A stretch of DNA of 58,030 bases, from positions 1 through 58,030 of the forward strand of contig JBFMCQ010000017.1 in assembly GCA_040754295.1 (NCBI GenBank), read 5' to 3'. This stretch comes from Solimonas sp040754295. GTDB taxonomy: Bacteria > Pseudomonadota > Gammaproteobacteria > Nevskiales > Nevskiaceae. The position numbers and the translations under genes are program-made. This document shows positions 1 through 9,082 of this stretch, piece after piece (within the stretch, counting starts at the first letter, position 1; every line of letters begins with the position of its first letter). The notes under the pieces were generated by a model that made no database searches, was not told where the DNA came from, and saw only the letters and a program-made list of their open reading frames with translations.

Positions 1-1
1 C

Positions 2-49
2 GCCAAACAACAGCGGGCTCTCGAACTGATCCAGCGCCTACACTTGTAG
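2..49 (+). CDS. C-terminal tail of an unidentified protein (5' end outside window)
   Basis: One frame stays open from base 2 and stops with TAG at 47-49, ending in a plausible charged helical tail (AKQQRALELIQRLHL). Too little is present to name a family, and a chance open stretch is possible. No promoter or start is visible. Confidence 0.25.
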   Translation, partial: AKQQRALELIQRLHL

Positions 50-132
50 CCAGTCAATCGCACCGCGATTTCAAGCTATCCGCCTGAATCAACATGGAAA
101 CTCGTTCGCTGGAAGCGGCAACTTCAGCCTAG

Positions 133-280
133 AAATTGCGGTTGGCCACGGATGAACACGGAAAACACGGATATAGGAGCTGCTTTTCAGCACGCCGGCA
201 TGCCACCACACGGGTTGCTGCAAGTCGCGCTGCAGTTGCTCGATCTTGATCCGCGTTCATCCGTGTAGTCCGTGGCAAAT
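133..280. repeat. Dispersed palindromic intergenic repeat, copy 1
   Basis: The left arm (about 142-173, TTGGCCACGGATGAACACGG...) is mirrored by the right arm (about 246-280, ...TTCATCCGTGTAGTCCGTGGC), so the element can fold on itself. The interior (GCTGCTTTTCAGC... GCATGCCACCACACGGGTTGC) matches a second copy at about 21181-21278, which has only the left arm and interior. The unit lies between the tail of a left-hand gene and hemY. It resembles the 'ccacggatgaacacgg' intergenic repeats seen in many proteobacteria. Confidence 0.6.
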
Positions 281-293
281 AAGCTTTTTGAGT

Positions 294-1481
294 CTACCCC
301 TGCGCGGCGAGCTCCAGACCCTGCCGGTAGAATTTCTGCGCGTCCTCGGCGTTCTGCGTCTGCTCGCAGACGCGCGCGAGTGCCAGGTAAGCGGCGGCCG
401 ACGGCGTGACGCGGGCAACCGCTTCCAGATAGCTGCGCGCCTTGCCCCAGAGGCGGTTGCGCAGACAAGCGCGGCCGGCGGCGACGAGCAGCTCGGGGCG
501 CTCGCCGTAGCGCGTCAGCCATTGCTCGATCACGGCGAGCTGATTGAGCGCATCGGCGGGCTCGATCTCCCCGTAGAGCGCCGCCAGATCGGCGTCCCAC
601 TCGCGGGCCAGCGTATCGCCGGCCAGCGCCAGCGCTTCGGCCTGCGCATTGAGGCGCACGAGGCCGCGCGCGTACTGCAGGCGCACCGCCGGCCACTGCC
701 GGCACTCGGCCGGCGTCGCGCTCCACAGCGCCTTGAGCTGGTCGAGGCGCGCGTCGCGCTCCGCGGCGCGCAGGCGCTCGATCAGCGCGCGCTCGAGCAT
801 TTCGCGGCGGCGCGCGGGCCTCAGCGCCGACGCGGCGAGCTCCTCCAGCAACAGCTGGCGCAGCTCTTCCCACTCGCCCAGTCCGAACAGCGCCTCGGCG
901 AGCAGCTCGGCCGCATACGGCTGGCGCGGATCGAGCGTGCGCAGGCGCTGCGCGGTCGCGCGCGCGGCGGCGTACTCGCCACACTCGATCTGCAGCTCGG
1001 CCCGGGTCAGCAGCGTCGCGCGCTCGATATCCGGCGCGAGCCCGGCTGCGAGCTGCAGGTAATGGTCGCGGCGCTCGCCGGCGCCGAGGCGCTGCGCGGC
1101 GCGCGCCGCACCCAGGTAATTCAAATGCGCCGCGTGGTGGTCCGCGGCGCGGCGCACCAGCTCCACCTCGGCGCGCTTCCAGTCGCCTTCGAGCAGGCTC
1201 AGCAGTCCGGCTTCGAAGGAGCGTTGCGCCCGCTCGCGCCGCCGGCGGCCGACGAAATCGCGCATCGCCTCCGGCAGGCGCAGGCCGCCGACGACCACGC
1301 GCAGCGCCAGCCAGACGACGGCCACCGACAGCGCCAGTGCGACGACCAGCCCGAGCAGCGAGGTCTCGACGGTCCAGCCGCGAAAGCTGACGAGTACGTA
1401 GCCGGTCTCTTCGCGCAGGTAGTAGGCGATCGCTGCGCCGGCCGCGAGCGCGACGACGGCGAGCAGCAGGTTACGGATCAT
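294..1481 (-). CDS. hemY: HemY-like TPR membrane protein of the heme operon
   Basis: A 395-aa inner-membrane protein. Two N-terminal membrane segments (about residues 3-20 and 40-62) precede an Ala/Leu/Arg-rich TPR-type helical region that runs to the C-terminus. This matches proteobacterial HemY, which sits at the end of hemCDX operons. Its exact role in heme biosynthesis is not settled; it is not the HemY protoporphyrinogen oxidase of Bacillus. The ATG at 1481 overlaps the stop of hemDX as ATGA, so translation is probably coupled. The frame is open further upstream, but that part is shadow of hemDX. Confidence 0.85.
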   Translation of the reverse strand: MIRNLLLAVVALAAGAAIAYYLREETGYVLVSFRGWTVETSLLGLVVALALSVAVVWLALRVVVGGLRLPEAMRDFVGRRRRERAQRSFEAGLLSLLEGDWKRAEVELVRRAADHHAAHLNYLGAARAAQRLGAGERRDHYLQLAAGLAPDIERATLLTRAELQIECGEYAAARATAQRLRTLDPRQPYAAELLAEALFGLGEWEELRQLLLEELAASALRPARRREMLERALIERLRAAERDARLDQLKALWSATPAECRQWPAVRLQYARGLVRLNAQAEALALAGDTLAREWDADLAALYGEIEPADALNQLAVIEQWLTRYGERPELLVAAGRACLRNRLWGKARSYLEAVARVTPSAAAYLALARVCEQTQNAEDAQKFYRQGLELAAQG

Positions 1482-3403
1482 TGCGGCGCCGGCTCCAGCT
1501 GCGCGCGCAGCAGGCTCAGACTGCCGCTGATGTCGGGCAGCGGCGGCTGCAGCTGCAGGCCGGCGAGGCGCTGCAGCTCGCGGCGTGCGGCGGCGACGGC
1601 GGGATCGCCGCGCTGGTAATACTGGTCGAGCCAGTCCGCGGCGCCGGCGCACAGATCGCGGAAGCTCGCGGCGTCGCGGCGCAGCAGCGCCACGCGCGCA
1701 CCTTCGAGCCGGAGCATCAGCACCTGCCGGATCAGCGCGGTCTGCTCGTCGCCGAGCAGGCGCGGCGGCGGGCCGTCATCGCGGCGCACGGAGAACGCGC
1801 TGGCCAGTGCGCGCCTGACCGCTACCCATGCGCGCACCCACGGACTCGCGTCCTCGGGCAGCGCCGCCGGCGCCGGCGGCTGCGCTTCGAAGTGCTGCGG
1901 TGCCTGATTGGCGAGGCCCAGCTGCGGCGCACGCGCGATCAGTCCCGACAGGCTCAGCGCGATGCCGACGCTGTCGGGCTGCGCGACCGCCTGCAGTGCG
2001 GCGCGCTCGCGCGCGACGGCTTCGCGTACCGCGAACAGGCGCGGATCGCGCAGCTCGGCGAGCCGCGCATCGGCGGCTTCGAGCGCAAGGATGGCGGCAT
2101 CGACGTCGCGCCCGACCTGCACGCGCTCGTTGGCGAGCATCAGCAGCTGCTCGACCAGCGCCAGCTGTACGCGCCCATGCCCCGCGCCGAGCTGCTCGCG
2201 CAGCCGGCCGATGGCCTCGTCCTGCGCGTCGAGCCGCTCGGCGAAGCGCGCCTGCTCGGCGGCATTGCGCTGCGTGGCAAGCGCCTGGTCGGAAACGCGC
2301 GTCTCAAGGCGGTCGATCTGCGCTTCGGCGGCGTTGAGGCTCTCCACGAGTGCGCGCACGCGCCGGTCCTGTGCGTCGAGCCAGGCCTGCGCGCGCCGAT
2401 AGCCCTCCCAGCCGGCGGCAGCGAGCAGCGCAAGAATCAGCACGCCGGCGAGCAGACCGATCCACGGGAAGCGCGCCTGCGGCACCGGGGGCGCCGCGTC
2501 GGGCAGCGGGCGGGCTGCGTCCGGCGCACCCTGGGCCGGCGCATCCGCGGCCGGCGCACCCGCGGCGGGCGCATCGGCGGCGGGCGCATCGGCGGCGGGC
2601 GGTGGCCGGACTTCGTTGTCTCGCATCATGCGGGCGTCTCTGCGTGCCGTGCGCCACCACTGCTCCAGGCTGCGGAGATAGCCGGCATCGACGGGCTGTT
2701 CGGGAATCAAAGGCTCGGTGGTGAAGCCGATTTCGCGCGCCTGTTCTACCACACGCCGGCTTGGCACAACCAGCTGAAGACCGCGCAGTGCGGGCCGGCC
2801 CTCGGCCGGCATGCGCTCGGCCAGCAGCTGCAGCGCCTCGCCGTTGGTGACGATCGCCGCATCGGCGCCGGCGACCGCCTGCGCGAGCGTTTCGGGCGCG
2901 TGCGGCAGCGCGACGCGGCGGTAGACCTCGACGCGTTCCACCTGTGCGCCGCGCGCGGCGAGGCCGCTTTCGATCGCATCGCGCCCGCCTTCGCCGGTGA
3001 CGACCAGAATGCGTTTGCCGAGCACGTCCTGCAGCTCCGGCAGCGCGAGCACGCCCTCGCTGTCGTGCCGCTCGGCGGGCAGCAGTACCGTGCCGATGCC
3101 GCTGCGCTCGAGTGCGGCAGCGGTGGCCGGACCGACGGCGACGCAGCGCGGCCAGACGCCGGCATCGAGACTGCGCGCGAACAGCACCGCGTTGGCGCTG
3201 GTGAAGATCCAGGCGTGCGCGTCGCGCGCCTGCTGCAGACTCTTGGCGGCCGCGGCCGGCTGGCGTGTCGGCTCGATCGCCTGCATCGGCAGACGCACGA
3301 CGCTCGCGCCGTGATTCTCGAGCATGCGGCAGATCGGTTCGGCTGCGTCGGCGGGGCGCGTGACGACGACGCGCAGGCCTTTCAAGCTCGGAGTGGCGGC
3401 CAT
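1478..3403 (-). CDS. hemDX: Fused uroporphyrinogen-III synthase / HemX membrane protein
   Basis: A 641-aa fusion. Residues 5-255 are HemD, which closes and inverts ring D of hydroxymethylbilane to give uroporphyrinogen III. A linker of Ala/Pro/Asp repeats (about 262-310) leads to one membrane helix (313-333), then the coiled-coil and globular HemX domain. No stop separates the halves. Met259-Met260 could serve as an internal HemX start, but the HemD frame reads straight through. This fusion is known in some gammaproteobacteria. The ATG at 3403 lies 10 nt after the hemC stop. HemX function is unclear; the fusion would tether HemD to the membrane. Confidence 0.9.
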   Translation of the reverse strand: MAATPSLKGLRVVVTRPADAAEPICRMLENHGASVVRLPMQAIEPTRQPAAAAKSLQQARDAHAWIFTSANAVLFARSLDAGVWPRCVAVGPATAAALERSGIGTVLLPAERHDSEGVLALPELQDVLGKRILVVTGEGGRDAIESGLAARGAQVERVEVYRRVALPHAPETLAQAVAGADAAIVTNGEALQLLAERMPAEGRPALRGLQLVVPSRRVVEQAREIGFTTEPLIPEQPVDAGYLRSLEQWWRTARRDARMMRDNEVRPPPAADAPAADAPAAGAPAADAPAQGAPDAARPLPDAAPPVPQARFPWIGLLAGVLILALLAAAGWEGYRRAQAWLDAQDRRVRALVESLNAAEAQIDRLETRVSDQALATQRNAAEQARFAERLDAQDEAIGRLREQLGAGHGRVQLALVEQLLMLANERVQVGRDVDAAILALEAADARLAELRDPRLFAVREAVARERAALQAVAQPDSVGIALSLSGLIARAPQLGLANQAPQHFEAQPPAPAALPEDASPWVRAWVAVRRALASAFSVRRDDGPPPRLLGDEQTALIRQVLMLRLEGARVALLRRDAASFRDLCAGAADWLDQYYQRGDPAVAAARRELQRLAGLQLQPPLPDISGSLSLLRAQLEPAPQ

Positions 3404-3413
3404 CTGCGGCGCT

Positions 3414-4337
3414 CTACACGGCGATGCCGAGCGCGCGGAGAATCGAGCGCGCGCCCTGCGCCAGCAGCCGCTGCGCGAGCGCTTCGCCGAGCGCCGCCGC
3501 GTCACCGGCCGCGCCTTCGATCTCGTCGCGCACCAGCCGCGAGCCGTCGGGCGCGCCGACCAGACCGGCGAGCCGCACACGGCCGTCGCTCACGCTGGCA
3601 TGTCCTGCCACCGGTACCTGGCAGGCGCCGCCGAGACGCGCGTTCATCGCCCGCTCCGCGGCGAGCCGCGTCGCGGCGGCGGCATCGTGCAGCGGCGCGA
3701 GCAGCGCGCGCGTGGCCGCGTCGTCGTCGCGGCACTCGATGCCGACGACACCCTGGCCGATCGCCGGCACGAAGCGCGCCGGATCGAGCGGCTGGCGGAT
3801 ACGCGCGGCCAGACCCAGGCGCACGAGGCCGGCGCAGGCGAGCAGGATCGCGTCATAGCCGCCCTCGTCGAGCTTGCGCAGGCGCGTACCGACGTTGCCG
3901 CGCAGCTCGCCGACGTGCAGGTCGGGTCGCAGTGCACGCAGCTGCGCCTGCCGGCGCAGGCTCGAGGTGCCGATCTGCGCAGCGCGCGGCAGCGCATCGA
4001 GCGTCGCGTAATGGTTGGAGACGAAGGCGTCGCGCGGATCCTCGGTCGGCAGGAACGCAGCCAGACACAGGCCGTCGGGCTGCTTCACCGGCACGTCCTT
4101 CATCGAGTGCACGGCGAGATCCGCGCGGCCTTCGAGCATCGCCTGCTCGAGCTCCTTGACGAACAGGCCCTTGCCGCCGACCGCGGCCAGCGATCGATCG
4201 AGCATCCGGTCACCCTGCGTGGTCATCGGCACCAGCTGCACCTCGAGCCCGGCGTGCGCCTGCTGCAGCAGCCCGCGGACGTACTCGGCCTGCCACAGGG
4301 CGAGCGGCGATTCGCGGGTGGCGATTCTCAGGAGCAT
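3414..4337 (-). CDS. hemC: Porphobilinogen deaminase (hydroxymethylbilane synthase)
   Basis: 307 aa, normal for HemC. It polymerises four porphobilinogens to hydroxymethylbilane in the cytoplasm. The N-terminal motif RIATRESPLALWQA, the QGD loop, HSMKDVP (77-83) and SSLRRQAQL are all present. Cys239 in GGACQVP is the expected attachment site for the dipyrromethane cofactor. The ATG at 4337 begins MLLRIATRESP; longer frames upstream lack homology. It is first in hemC-hemDX-hemY and follows algZ-algR, the same order as in Pseudomonas. Confidence 0.95.
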   Translation of the reverse strand: MLLRIATRESPLALWQAEYVRGLLQQAHAGLEVQLVPMTTQGDRMLDRSLAAVGGKGLFVKELEQAMLEGRADLAVHSMKDVPVKQPDGLCLAAFLPTEDPRDAFVSNHYATLDALPRAAQIGTSSLRRQAQLRALRPDLHVGELRGNVGTRLRKLDEGGYDAILLACAGLVRLGLAARIRQPLDPARFVPAIGQGVVGIECRDDDAATRALLAPLHDAAAATRLAAERAMNARLGGACQVPVAGHASVSDGRVRLAGLVGAPDGSRLVRDEIEGAAGDAAALGEALAQRLLAQGARSILRALGIAV

Positions 4338-4469
4338 GTGAGGCGTGAGCGTGGGCGTGAGGCGGAGTTTACCGCGCCACCGTGCCCTTCCCGGCGGAAC
4401 GGCCAGCGGATAGTGAGGGCGCGCGCGGGTCGGGCTTCTGCGCCTCACCCCTCACGCCTCACCGCTCAC
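4338..4469. repeat. Inverted CCTCACG-type microrepeats between hemC and algR
   Basis: GTGAGGCGTGAG at 4338-4349 is the exact reverse complement of CTCACGCCTCAC at 4451-4462. Both arms sit in longer tracts of the same heptamer-like unit. The arms flank the algR-hemC gap and could form a hairpin in the transcript. The same heptamer occurs four times in tandem at 14641-14668. Confidence 0.6.
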
Positions 4470-5212
4470 GTATCCGTCAGGAACCGCCGCACCTCCGCCA
4501 GCCGCCGCCGCGACACCGGCAGCGGCTCGGTGGCGTGCTTGATCTTGAGCCAGTGGTGCTGATCGCCCTGGCGATCGCGCTCCAGACCGGCGATGTAGCG
4601 CGTGTTGACCAGCGCCTTACGATGCACGCGCAGGAAGTTCGGCTGGAAGTCCAGCTCCAGCGTCTTCAGCGACTCCTCGATCAGCACCTCGCCGTGCAGG
4701 TGGCAGACCGTGGTGTATTTCTGGTCGGCGAGGAAATAGAGGATGTCGTCGACCGGCACGCGCACCAGGCCGTCGCGCGTCGTCGCCAGCACGAACTCGC
4801 GCTTGGGCTTGCCGCCCTCCTCCGCCGGCGGCTTGACCTGCGGCTTCTGCGCGCGCGTGGGCTTGCGCACACGCTGCAGCGCGTCGCGCAGCTTGTCGAG
4901 GCGGATCGGCTTGAGCAGATACGCCTGTGCCGAGGCGTCGAAGGCCGACAGCGCGTGCTCGGAGTACGCGGTGGTGAAGATCACGGCCGGCGGCACGTCC
5001 ATCTCCGCGAGCTGCCGCGCGACCTGCAGGCCGTCGATGCCGCCCATGCGGATGTCGAGCAGCACCAGATCGGGCTCTTCGTCGTCGATGACGTCGAGCG
5101 CGGTTTCACCGTCGCCGGCTTCGCCGACGACTTCGTAACCGGGGAATTCCTGCAGCAGGCGCTTCAGGCGCTCACGGGCCAGCGGTTCATCGTCCACAAT
5201 CACGACGCGCAT
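4466..5212 (-). CDS. algR: LytTR-family response regulator, AlgR-like
   Basis: 248 aa. A receiver domain (1-120) has the acidic pair DD7-8, phospho-acceptor Asp53 in LLDIRMGGIDG and the Lys of LLKPI. A basic linker (about 120-145) leads to a LytTR DNA-binding domain with FLRVHRKALVN. This is the AlgR layout, which controls alginate and type IV pili in Pseudomonas; the targets here are unknown. The gene follows its kinase with a gap of about 50 nt. Confidence 0.88.
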   Translation of the reverse strand: MRVVIVDDEPLARERLKRLLQEFPGYEVVGEAGDGETALDVIDDEEPDLVLLDIRMGGIDGLQVARQLAEMDVPPAVIFTTAYSEHALSAFDASAQAYLLKPIRLDKLRDALQRVRKPTRAQKPQVKPPAEEGGKPKREFVLATTRDGLVRVPVDDILYFLADQKYTTVCHLHGEVLIEESLKTLELDFQPNFLRVHRKALVNTRYIAGLERDRQGDQHHWLKIKHATEPLPVSRRRLAEVRRFLTDT

Positions 5213-5262
5213 TGTTCACGCTCCTCCAGGAGAGCCTTCGATCTCATGCCAGCAGGCGCCGC

Positions 5263-6390
5263 TCATTCTGCCTGACCTTCGTTGCGGGGTTCCTTGGGCA
5301 AAACCAGCCGCGCCCGGAACACACCGCCTTCCAGGCGCAGGTCCCGGCCCATTTCGAGCCGCGCCCCGTCACCGTAAATCAGGTTCAGGCGCTGGGCAAT
5401 ATTGTCGATCGCGATGCGGTTGCCGCGGCTTGGCGTGCCGTCGCCGCCCGCCATCGGATTGGTCACTTCGATCACCATGCGGTTGAAGATCTCGCGCGCG
5501 GCGATGCGGATCGCGCCGCCGCCGACGAGCCTCGATACGCCATGATGCACCGCATTTTCGATCAACGGCTGAACGACGAGCTTGGGCACTGGCCAGCTCA
5601 GCAGCTCTTCCGGCACGTCCCACTCGACCTTCAGTTTTTCGCCCAGGCGCAGCTTCTCGATGCGCAGATAGGCGTGACACAGGCCGATCTCCTCGACCAG
5701 CGGCGCGACCTGGCCGCGCTTCTCCAGGCTGGCGCGGAACAGGTCCGACAGGTCTTCGACCATCATTTCGGCGTCGTTGGGCCGCACCTGGATCAACGCG
5801 GCGAGGCTGTTGAGCGCGTTGAACAGAAAGTGCGGCCGGATGCGCGCGTTGAGCGCCTGGTAGCGCGCTTCGCCCTCGGCTTCGACCTGCATCTGCCACT
5901 GATGCCGCACCCAGAAGTAGCGCAGCAGCAGCAGCACGACGATCGCGGCGACGCCGGTATGGCGCAGCACGAACTCGATGCGCGGCGCCGCCGGCAGGAT
6001 CAGCTCCCATTCGAGCACGCTGGCGATGCGGTGCGCGACGTCGGCGACGACCATGACGATCAGCACGAGCATGCCCCAGCAGACGAAGAACACGACGCCG
6101 GGCCGCGCGTGGCGCAGCCAGCGCCGCGCCCAGCACATCGCGCCGGCGGAGCACAGGCTGATCCACTGCAGGTACAGCGACACCAGCAGCAGCTGCTCGA
6201 GCACGGCCACGCCGGTGGCGCTGCCGACCAGCGTCAGCGCGATCGCGACCAGCTCCATCGTGAACGCCAGCGTCAGGATCACCCGCGCGGAGCAGAAATC
6301 GGGGATCAGGGTCAGCGCGGGTGCAGCCGGCGGTCGGATGCGTTGCACGTAGGGCGGCGATCGGGGGCCAGAATCGACCAAGCTTCGCAA
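5263..6390 (-). CDS. algZ: LytS/AlgZ-type sensor histidine kinase
   Basis: About 375 aa. The N-terminus holds LIPDFCSARVIL followed by several membrane helices, typical of AlgZ/FimS. Next come a His_kinase domain with RIRPHFLFNALNSL (phospho-His near residue 180) and an HATPase_c domain whose N-box is PLIENAVHHGV. It should phosphorylate the adjacent AlgR. The start is uncertain: the frame opens with TTG codons (6390, 6381) and a GTG, with no ATG before the first helix. It is divergent from argH. Confidence 0.85.
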   Translation of the reverse strand: MRSLVDSGPRSPPYVQRIRPPAAPALTLIPDFCSARVILTLAFTMELVAIALTLVGSATGVAVLEQLLLVSLYLQWISLCSAGAMCWARRWLRHARPGVVFFVCWGMLVLIVMVVADVAHRIASVLEWELILPAAPRIEFVLRHTGVAAIVVLLLLRYFWVRHQWQMQVEAEGEARYQALNARIRPHFLFNALNSLAALIQVRPNDAEMMVEDLSDLFRASLEKRGQVAPLVEEIGLCHAYLRIEKLRLGEKLKVEWDVPEELLSWPVPKLVVQPLIENAVHHGVSRLVGGGAIRIAAREIFNRMVIEVTNPMAGGDGTPSRGNRIAIDNIAQRLNLIYGDGARLEMGRDLRLEGGVFRARLVLPKEPRNEGQAE

Positions 6391-6438
6391 GCGCCGGCGC
6401 GCGGATCAAGGCGGCCTGTCGACCGGAGGGCCGGCGCC

Positions 6439-6444
6439 TATAAT
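6439..6444 (+). promoter_or_regulatory. Candidate -10 box for argH
   Basis: An exact TATAAT lies 27 nt before the argH ATG. Only a weak partial -35 (CTGTCG at 6416-6421) sits 17 nt upstream. There is no clear Shine-Dalgarno ahead of the ATG, so initiation may be weak or the leader very short. Confidence 0.5.
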
Positions 6445-6471
6445 TCCCGCTCGGTCCCGCACCTTGCCTCC

Positions 6472-7869
6472 ATGTCCAAGTCCTCCACGACGGCGCCCCC
6501 GCAGAAGCTCTGGGGCGGCCGTTTCGCCGAATCCACGTCCGCGCTCGTCGAAAAGTTCTCCGAGTCGGTGAGCTTCGACGCGCGCCTCTATCGCCAGGAC
6601 ATCCGCGGCTCGCAGGCGCATGCGCGGATGCTGGCGAAGGTCGGCGTGCTCACGGACGCGGACGCGAAGGCGATCGTCGACGGCCTCGACGCGATCCTCG
6701 CGGACATCGACGCCGGCCGCTTCGAATGGAGCGAACAGCTCGAAGACGTGCACATGAACATCGAGGCGCGGCTGACGCAAGCCATCGGCGAGGCCGGCAA
6801 GCGCCTGCACACCGGGCGCAGCCGCAATGACCAGGTCGCGACCGACCTGCGCCTGTACCTGCGCGACGCGATCGACGAGATCGTCGTGCTGATCGACCGC
6901 GTCGCTGCGGCGCTGCTCGACCTGGCCGAACGCGAGGCCGACACGGTGATGCCGGGTTTCACGCACCTGCAGATCGCCCAGCCGGTGAGCTTCGGCCACC
7001 ACATGCTGGCCTGGCGCGAGCAGATCCGGCGCGACCGCTCGCGCCTCGCCGACTGCCGCAGGCGCATGAACCAGCTGCCGCTGGGCGCGGCGGCGCTGGC
7101 CGGCACGGTGTACCCGATCGACCGTCACTACGTCGCGCAGCAGCTTGGCTTCGACGGCGTCACCGAGAACTCGCTGGATGCGGTTTCGGATCGCGACTTC
7201 GCGATCGAGTTCTGCTTCTGCGCGAGCCTGATCCTCGTGCACCTGTCGCGCTGGAGCGAGGAGCTGGTTCTGTGGGCGAGCCCGCTGTTCGGCTTCGTCG
7301 ACCTGCCGGACCGCTTCTGCACCGGCAGCTCGATCATGCCGCAGAAGAAAAACCCGGACGTGCCGGAACTGGTGCGCGGCAAGAGCGGCCGCGTGATCGG
7401 CAACCTCAATGCGCTGCTGGTGCTGATGAAAGGCCAGCCGCTGGCCTACAACCGCGACAACCAGGAAGACAAGCCGCCGCTGTTCGACAGCGTCGACACG
7501 GTGACGATCTGCCTGCAGGTCTACGCCGAGATGATCCCGCACCTCGTCGTCAGGCGTGACGCCTGCCGTGCAGCGGCGGCGAAGGGTTTTTCGACGGCGA
7601 CCGATCTCGCCGATTACCTGGTGAAGAAGGGCCTGCCGTTCCGCGACGCGCATCACGCCGTCGGCTCGGCAGTCGCCTACGCCGCGCAGAAGCCCTGCGA
7701 TCTCGCCGAGCTGACGCTCGACGAACTGCAGCGCTTCTCGCCGCTGATCGAAGCCGATGTCTATGGGTGCATCACGCTCGAAGGCTCGCTCGCGGCGCGC
7801 AAGCACTACGGCGCGACCAGCCCCGAACAGGTGCGCGCGGCGATCGCGCGGGCGCGGGCGCAAACGTGA
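6472..7869 (+). CDS. argH: Argininosuccinate lyase
   Basis: 465 aa, usual length. It cleaves argininosuccinate to arginine and fumarate, the last step of arginine synthesis. The family signature GSSIMPQKKNPD begins near residue 285, and TGRSRNDQVATD and the HLQIAQP region are intact. The ATG at 6472 opens MSKSSTTAPPQKLWGGRF; the long open frame upstream is antisense to algZ. Its TGA overlaps the GTG start of the next gene. Confidence 0.96.
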   Translation: MSKSSTTAPPQKLWGGRFAESTSALVEKFSESVSFDARLYRQDIRGSQAHARMLAKVGVLTDADAKAIVDGLDAILADIDAGRFEWSEQLEDVHMNIEARLTQAIGEAGKRLHTGRSRNDQVATDLRLYLRDAIDEIVVLIDRVAAALLDLAEREADTVMPGFTHLQIAQPVSFGHHMLAWREQIRRDRSRLADCRRRMNQLPLGAAALAGTVYPIDRHYVAQQLGFDGVTENSLDAVSDRDFAIEFCFCASLILVHLSRWSEELVLWASPLFGFVDLPDRFCTGSSIMPQKKNPDVPELVRGKSGRVIGNLNALLVLMKGQPLAYNRDNQEDKPPLFDSVDTVTICLQVYAEMIPHLVVRRDACRAAAAKGFSTATDLADYLVKKGLPFRDAHHAVGSAVAYAAQKPCDLAELTLDELQRFSPLIEADVYGCITLEGSLAARKHYGATSPEQVRAAIARARAQT

Positions 7870-8945
7870 AGGACCTCAATGCCGAGACGCCGACGGCCGG
7901 CGGCCTGAGCTACCCCTGCGGCGCGGTGCCGCGGCACGGTGCCGCGGTCGAAATCGCGCCCGGCGTTCTGTGGCTGCGCATGCCGCTGCCGTTCGGTCTC
8001 GACCACATCAATCTGTGGGCGCTCGAGGACGGCGACGGCTGGACCGTCGTCGACACCGGCCTGCACACCGAAGACACGAAGGCGGCCTGGGAAACGCTGC
8101 TCGCCGGCGCGCTCGGCGGCCGGCCGGTCACGCGCGTGATCTGCACGCATATGCATCCGGACCACATCGGCATGTCCGGCTGGCTGACCGAGCGCTTCGC
8201 CTGCCGCCTGTGGATCACGCGCCTGGAGTATCTGAGCTGCCGCACGCTGGTCGCCGATACCGGCCGGCCGGCGCCGGAAGACGGTGTGCGCTTCTATCGC
8301 GCCGCCGGCTGGTCGGAGCAGGCGCTGGCGGCGTACCGCGCGCGCTTCGGCGCGTTCGGCATGGGCATGTACCGGCTGCCCGACAGCTTCCGCCGGCTCA
8401 GCCATGGCGAGAAGCTCGCGATCGGCGCGCACGAGTGGGAAGTCGTCGTCGGCAACGGACATTCGCCCGAGCACGCCTGCCTGTACTGCCCCACGCTCGG
8501 GCTGCTGATCTCCGGCGATCAGGTGCTGCCGAAGATCAGCTCGAACGTTTCGGTGTTTCCGACCGAACCCGACGCCGACCCGCTGTCCGACTGGCTAGCC
8601 TCGCTCGAACGGCTGCGCGCCGCCGTCCCCGCGACGGTACTCGTGCTGCCCGCTCACAACGAGCCGTTCCGCGGCCTGCACGCACGCCTCACGTCACTGC
8701 GCGAAGGCCACGAGCGCAGCCTCGACCGCCTGTGCGCCGCGCTCGACACGCCCAAGCGCGTCGTCGACCTGCTCAGCGTGATGTTCCGCCGGCCGCTGCG
8801 CGACGAGCATTACCTCATGGGCACCGGCGAGTGCCTGGCGCATCTGAACTGGCTGCTGCGCCGCGGGCGCATCCGCGCCAGCGTCGACGCGGACGGCGTG
8901 CGCTGGTACCGGGCGGTCACCGACGTTACCCTGCCTGCGCCGTAG
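7866..8945 (+). CDS. MBL-fold metallo-hydrolase
   Basis: 359 aa. The metallo-beta-lactamase fold is shown by THMHPDHIG (about residues 93-100, the HxHxDH zinc motif), NGHSPEH, SGDQVLP and PAHNEPF. A C-terminal helical domain (about 265-359) resembles the winged-helix extension of LACTB2-like or glyoxalase II-like hydrolases. The substrate cannot be told from sequence. The start is inferred as GTG 7866, which overlaps the argH TGA (GTGA) and suggests coupling to argH. Confidence 0.8.
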   Translation: MKDLNAETPTAGGLSYPCGAVPRHGAAVEIAPGVLWLRMPLPFGLDHINLWALEDGDGWTVVDTGLHTEDTKAAWETLLAGALGGRPVTRVICTHMHPDHIGMSGWLTERFACRLWITRLEYLSCRTLVADTGRPAPEDGVRFYRAAGWSEQALAAYRARFGAFGMGMYRLPDSFRRLSHGEKLAIGAHEWEVVVGNGHSPEHACLYCPTLGLLISGDQVLPKISSNVSVFPTEPDADPLSDWLASLERLRAAVPATVLVLPAHNEPFRGLHARLTSLREGHERSLDRLCAALDTPKRVVDLLSVMFRRPLRDEHYLMGTGECLAHLNWLLRRGRIRASVDADGVRWYRAVTDVTLPAP

Positions 8946-9034
8946 CTCGGTCGTCGGGCTTCGGCCCGAGATGTGCCGTCTGCTGTCGACAGTCCGCGAT
9001 TGGCTCAACCAGATCGTTGAGCTCGCGTAGCGGC

Positions 9035-9082
9035 GAGCTGCCAGTCACGCCGGAACGGTTCCTGAAGGAGGTGAAATCATGA
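9035..9082 (+). pseudogene. C-terminal remnant of a PIN-type toxin
   Basis: About 15 codons (ELPVTPERFLKEVKS, then TGA) read like the C-terminus of PIN-family toxins that precede RHH antitoxins. The stop overlaps the antitoxin ATG as ATGA. No toxin body lies upstream, where the MBL gene ends at 8945. The 8946-9034 gap holds a UUCG-capped hairpin (8954-8969). The identification rests on a short match and on context. Confidence 0.4.

Noticed and set aside
246..1619. Long plus-strand frame opposite hemY and hemDX
   Set aside because: Low-complexity Arg/Gln/Ala product; the minus strand carries recognisable heme genes.
1478..2624. Separate hemX gene starting at the internal Met-Met
   Set aside because: No stop lies between HemD and HemX and the fusion is known in this group; kept only as an alternative start.
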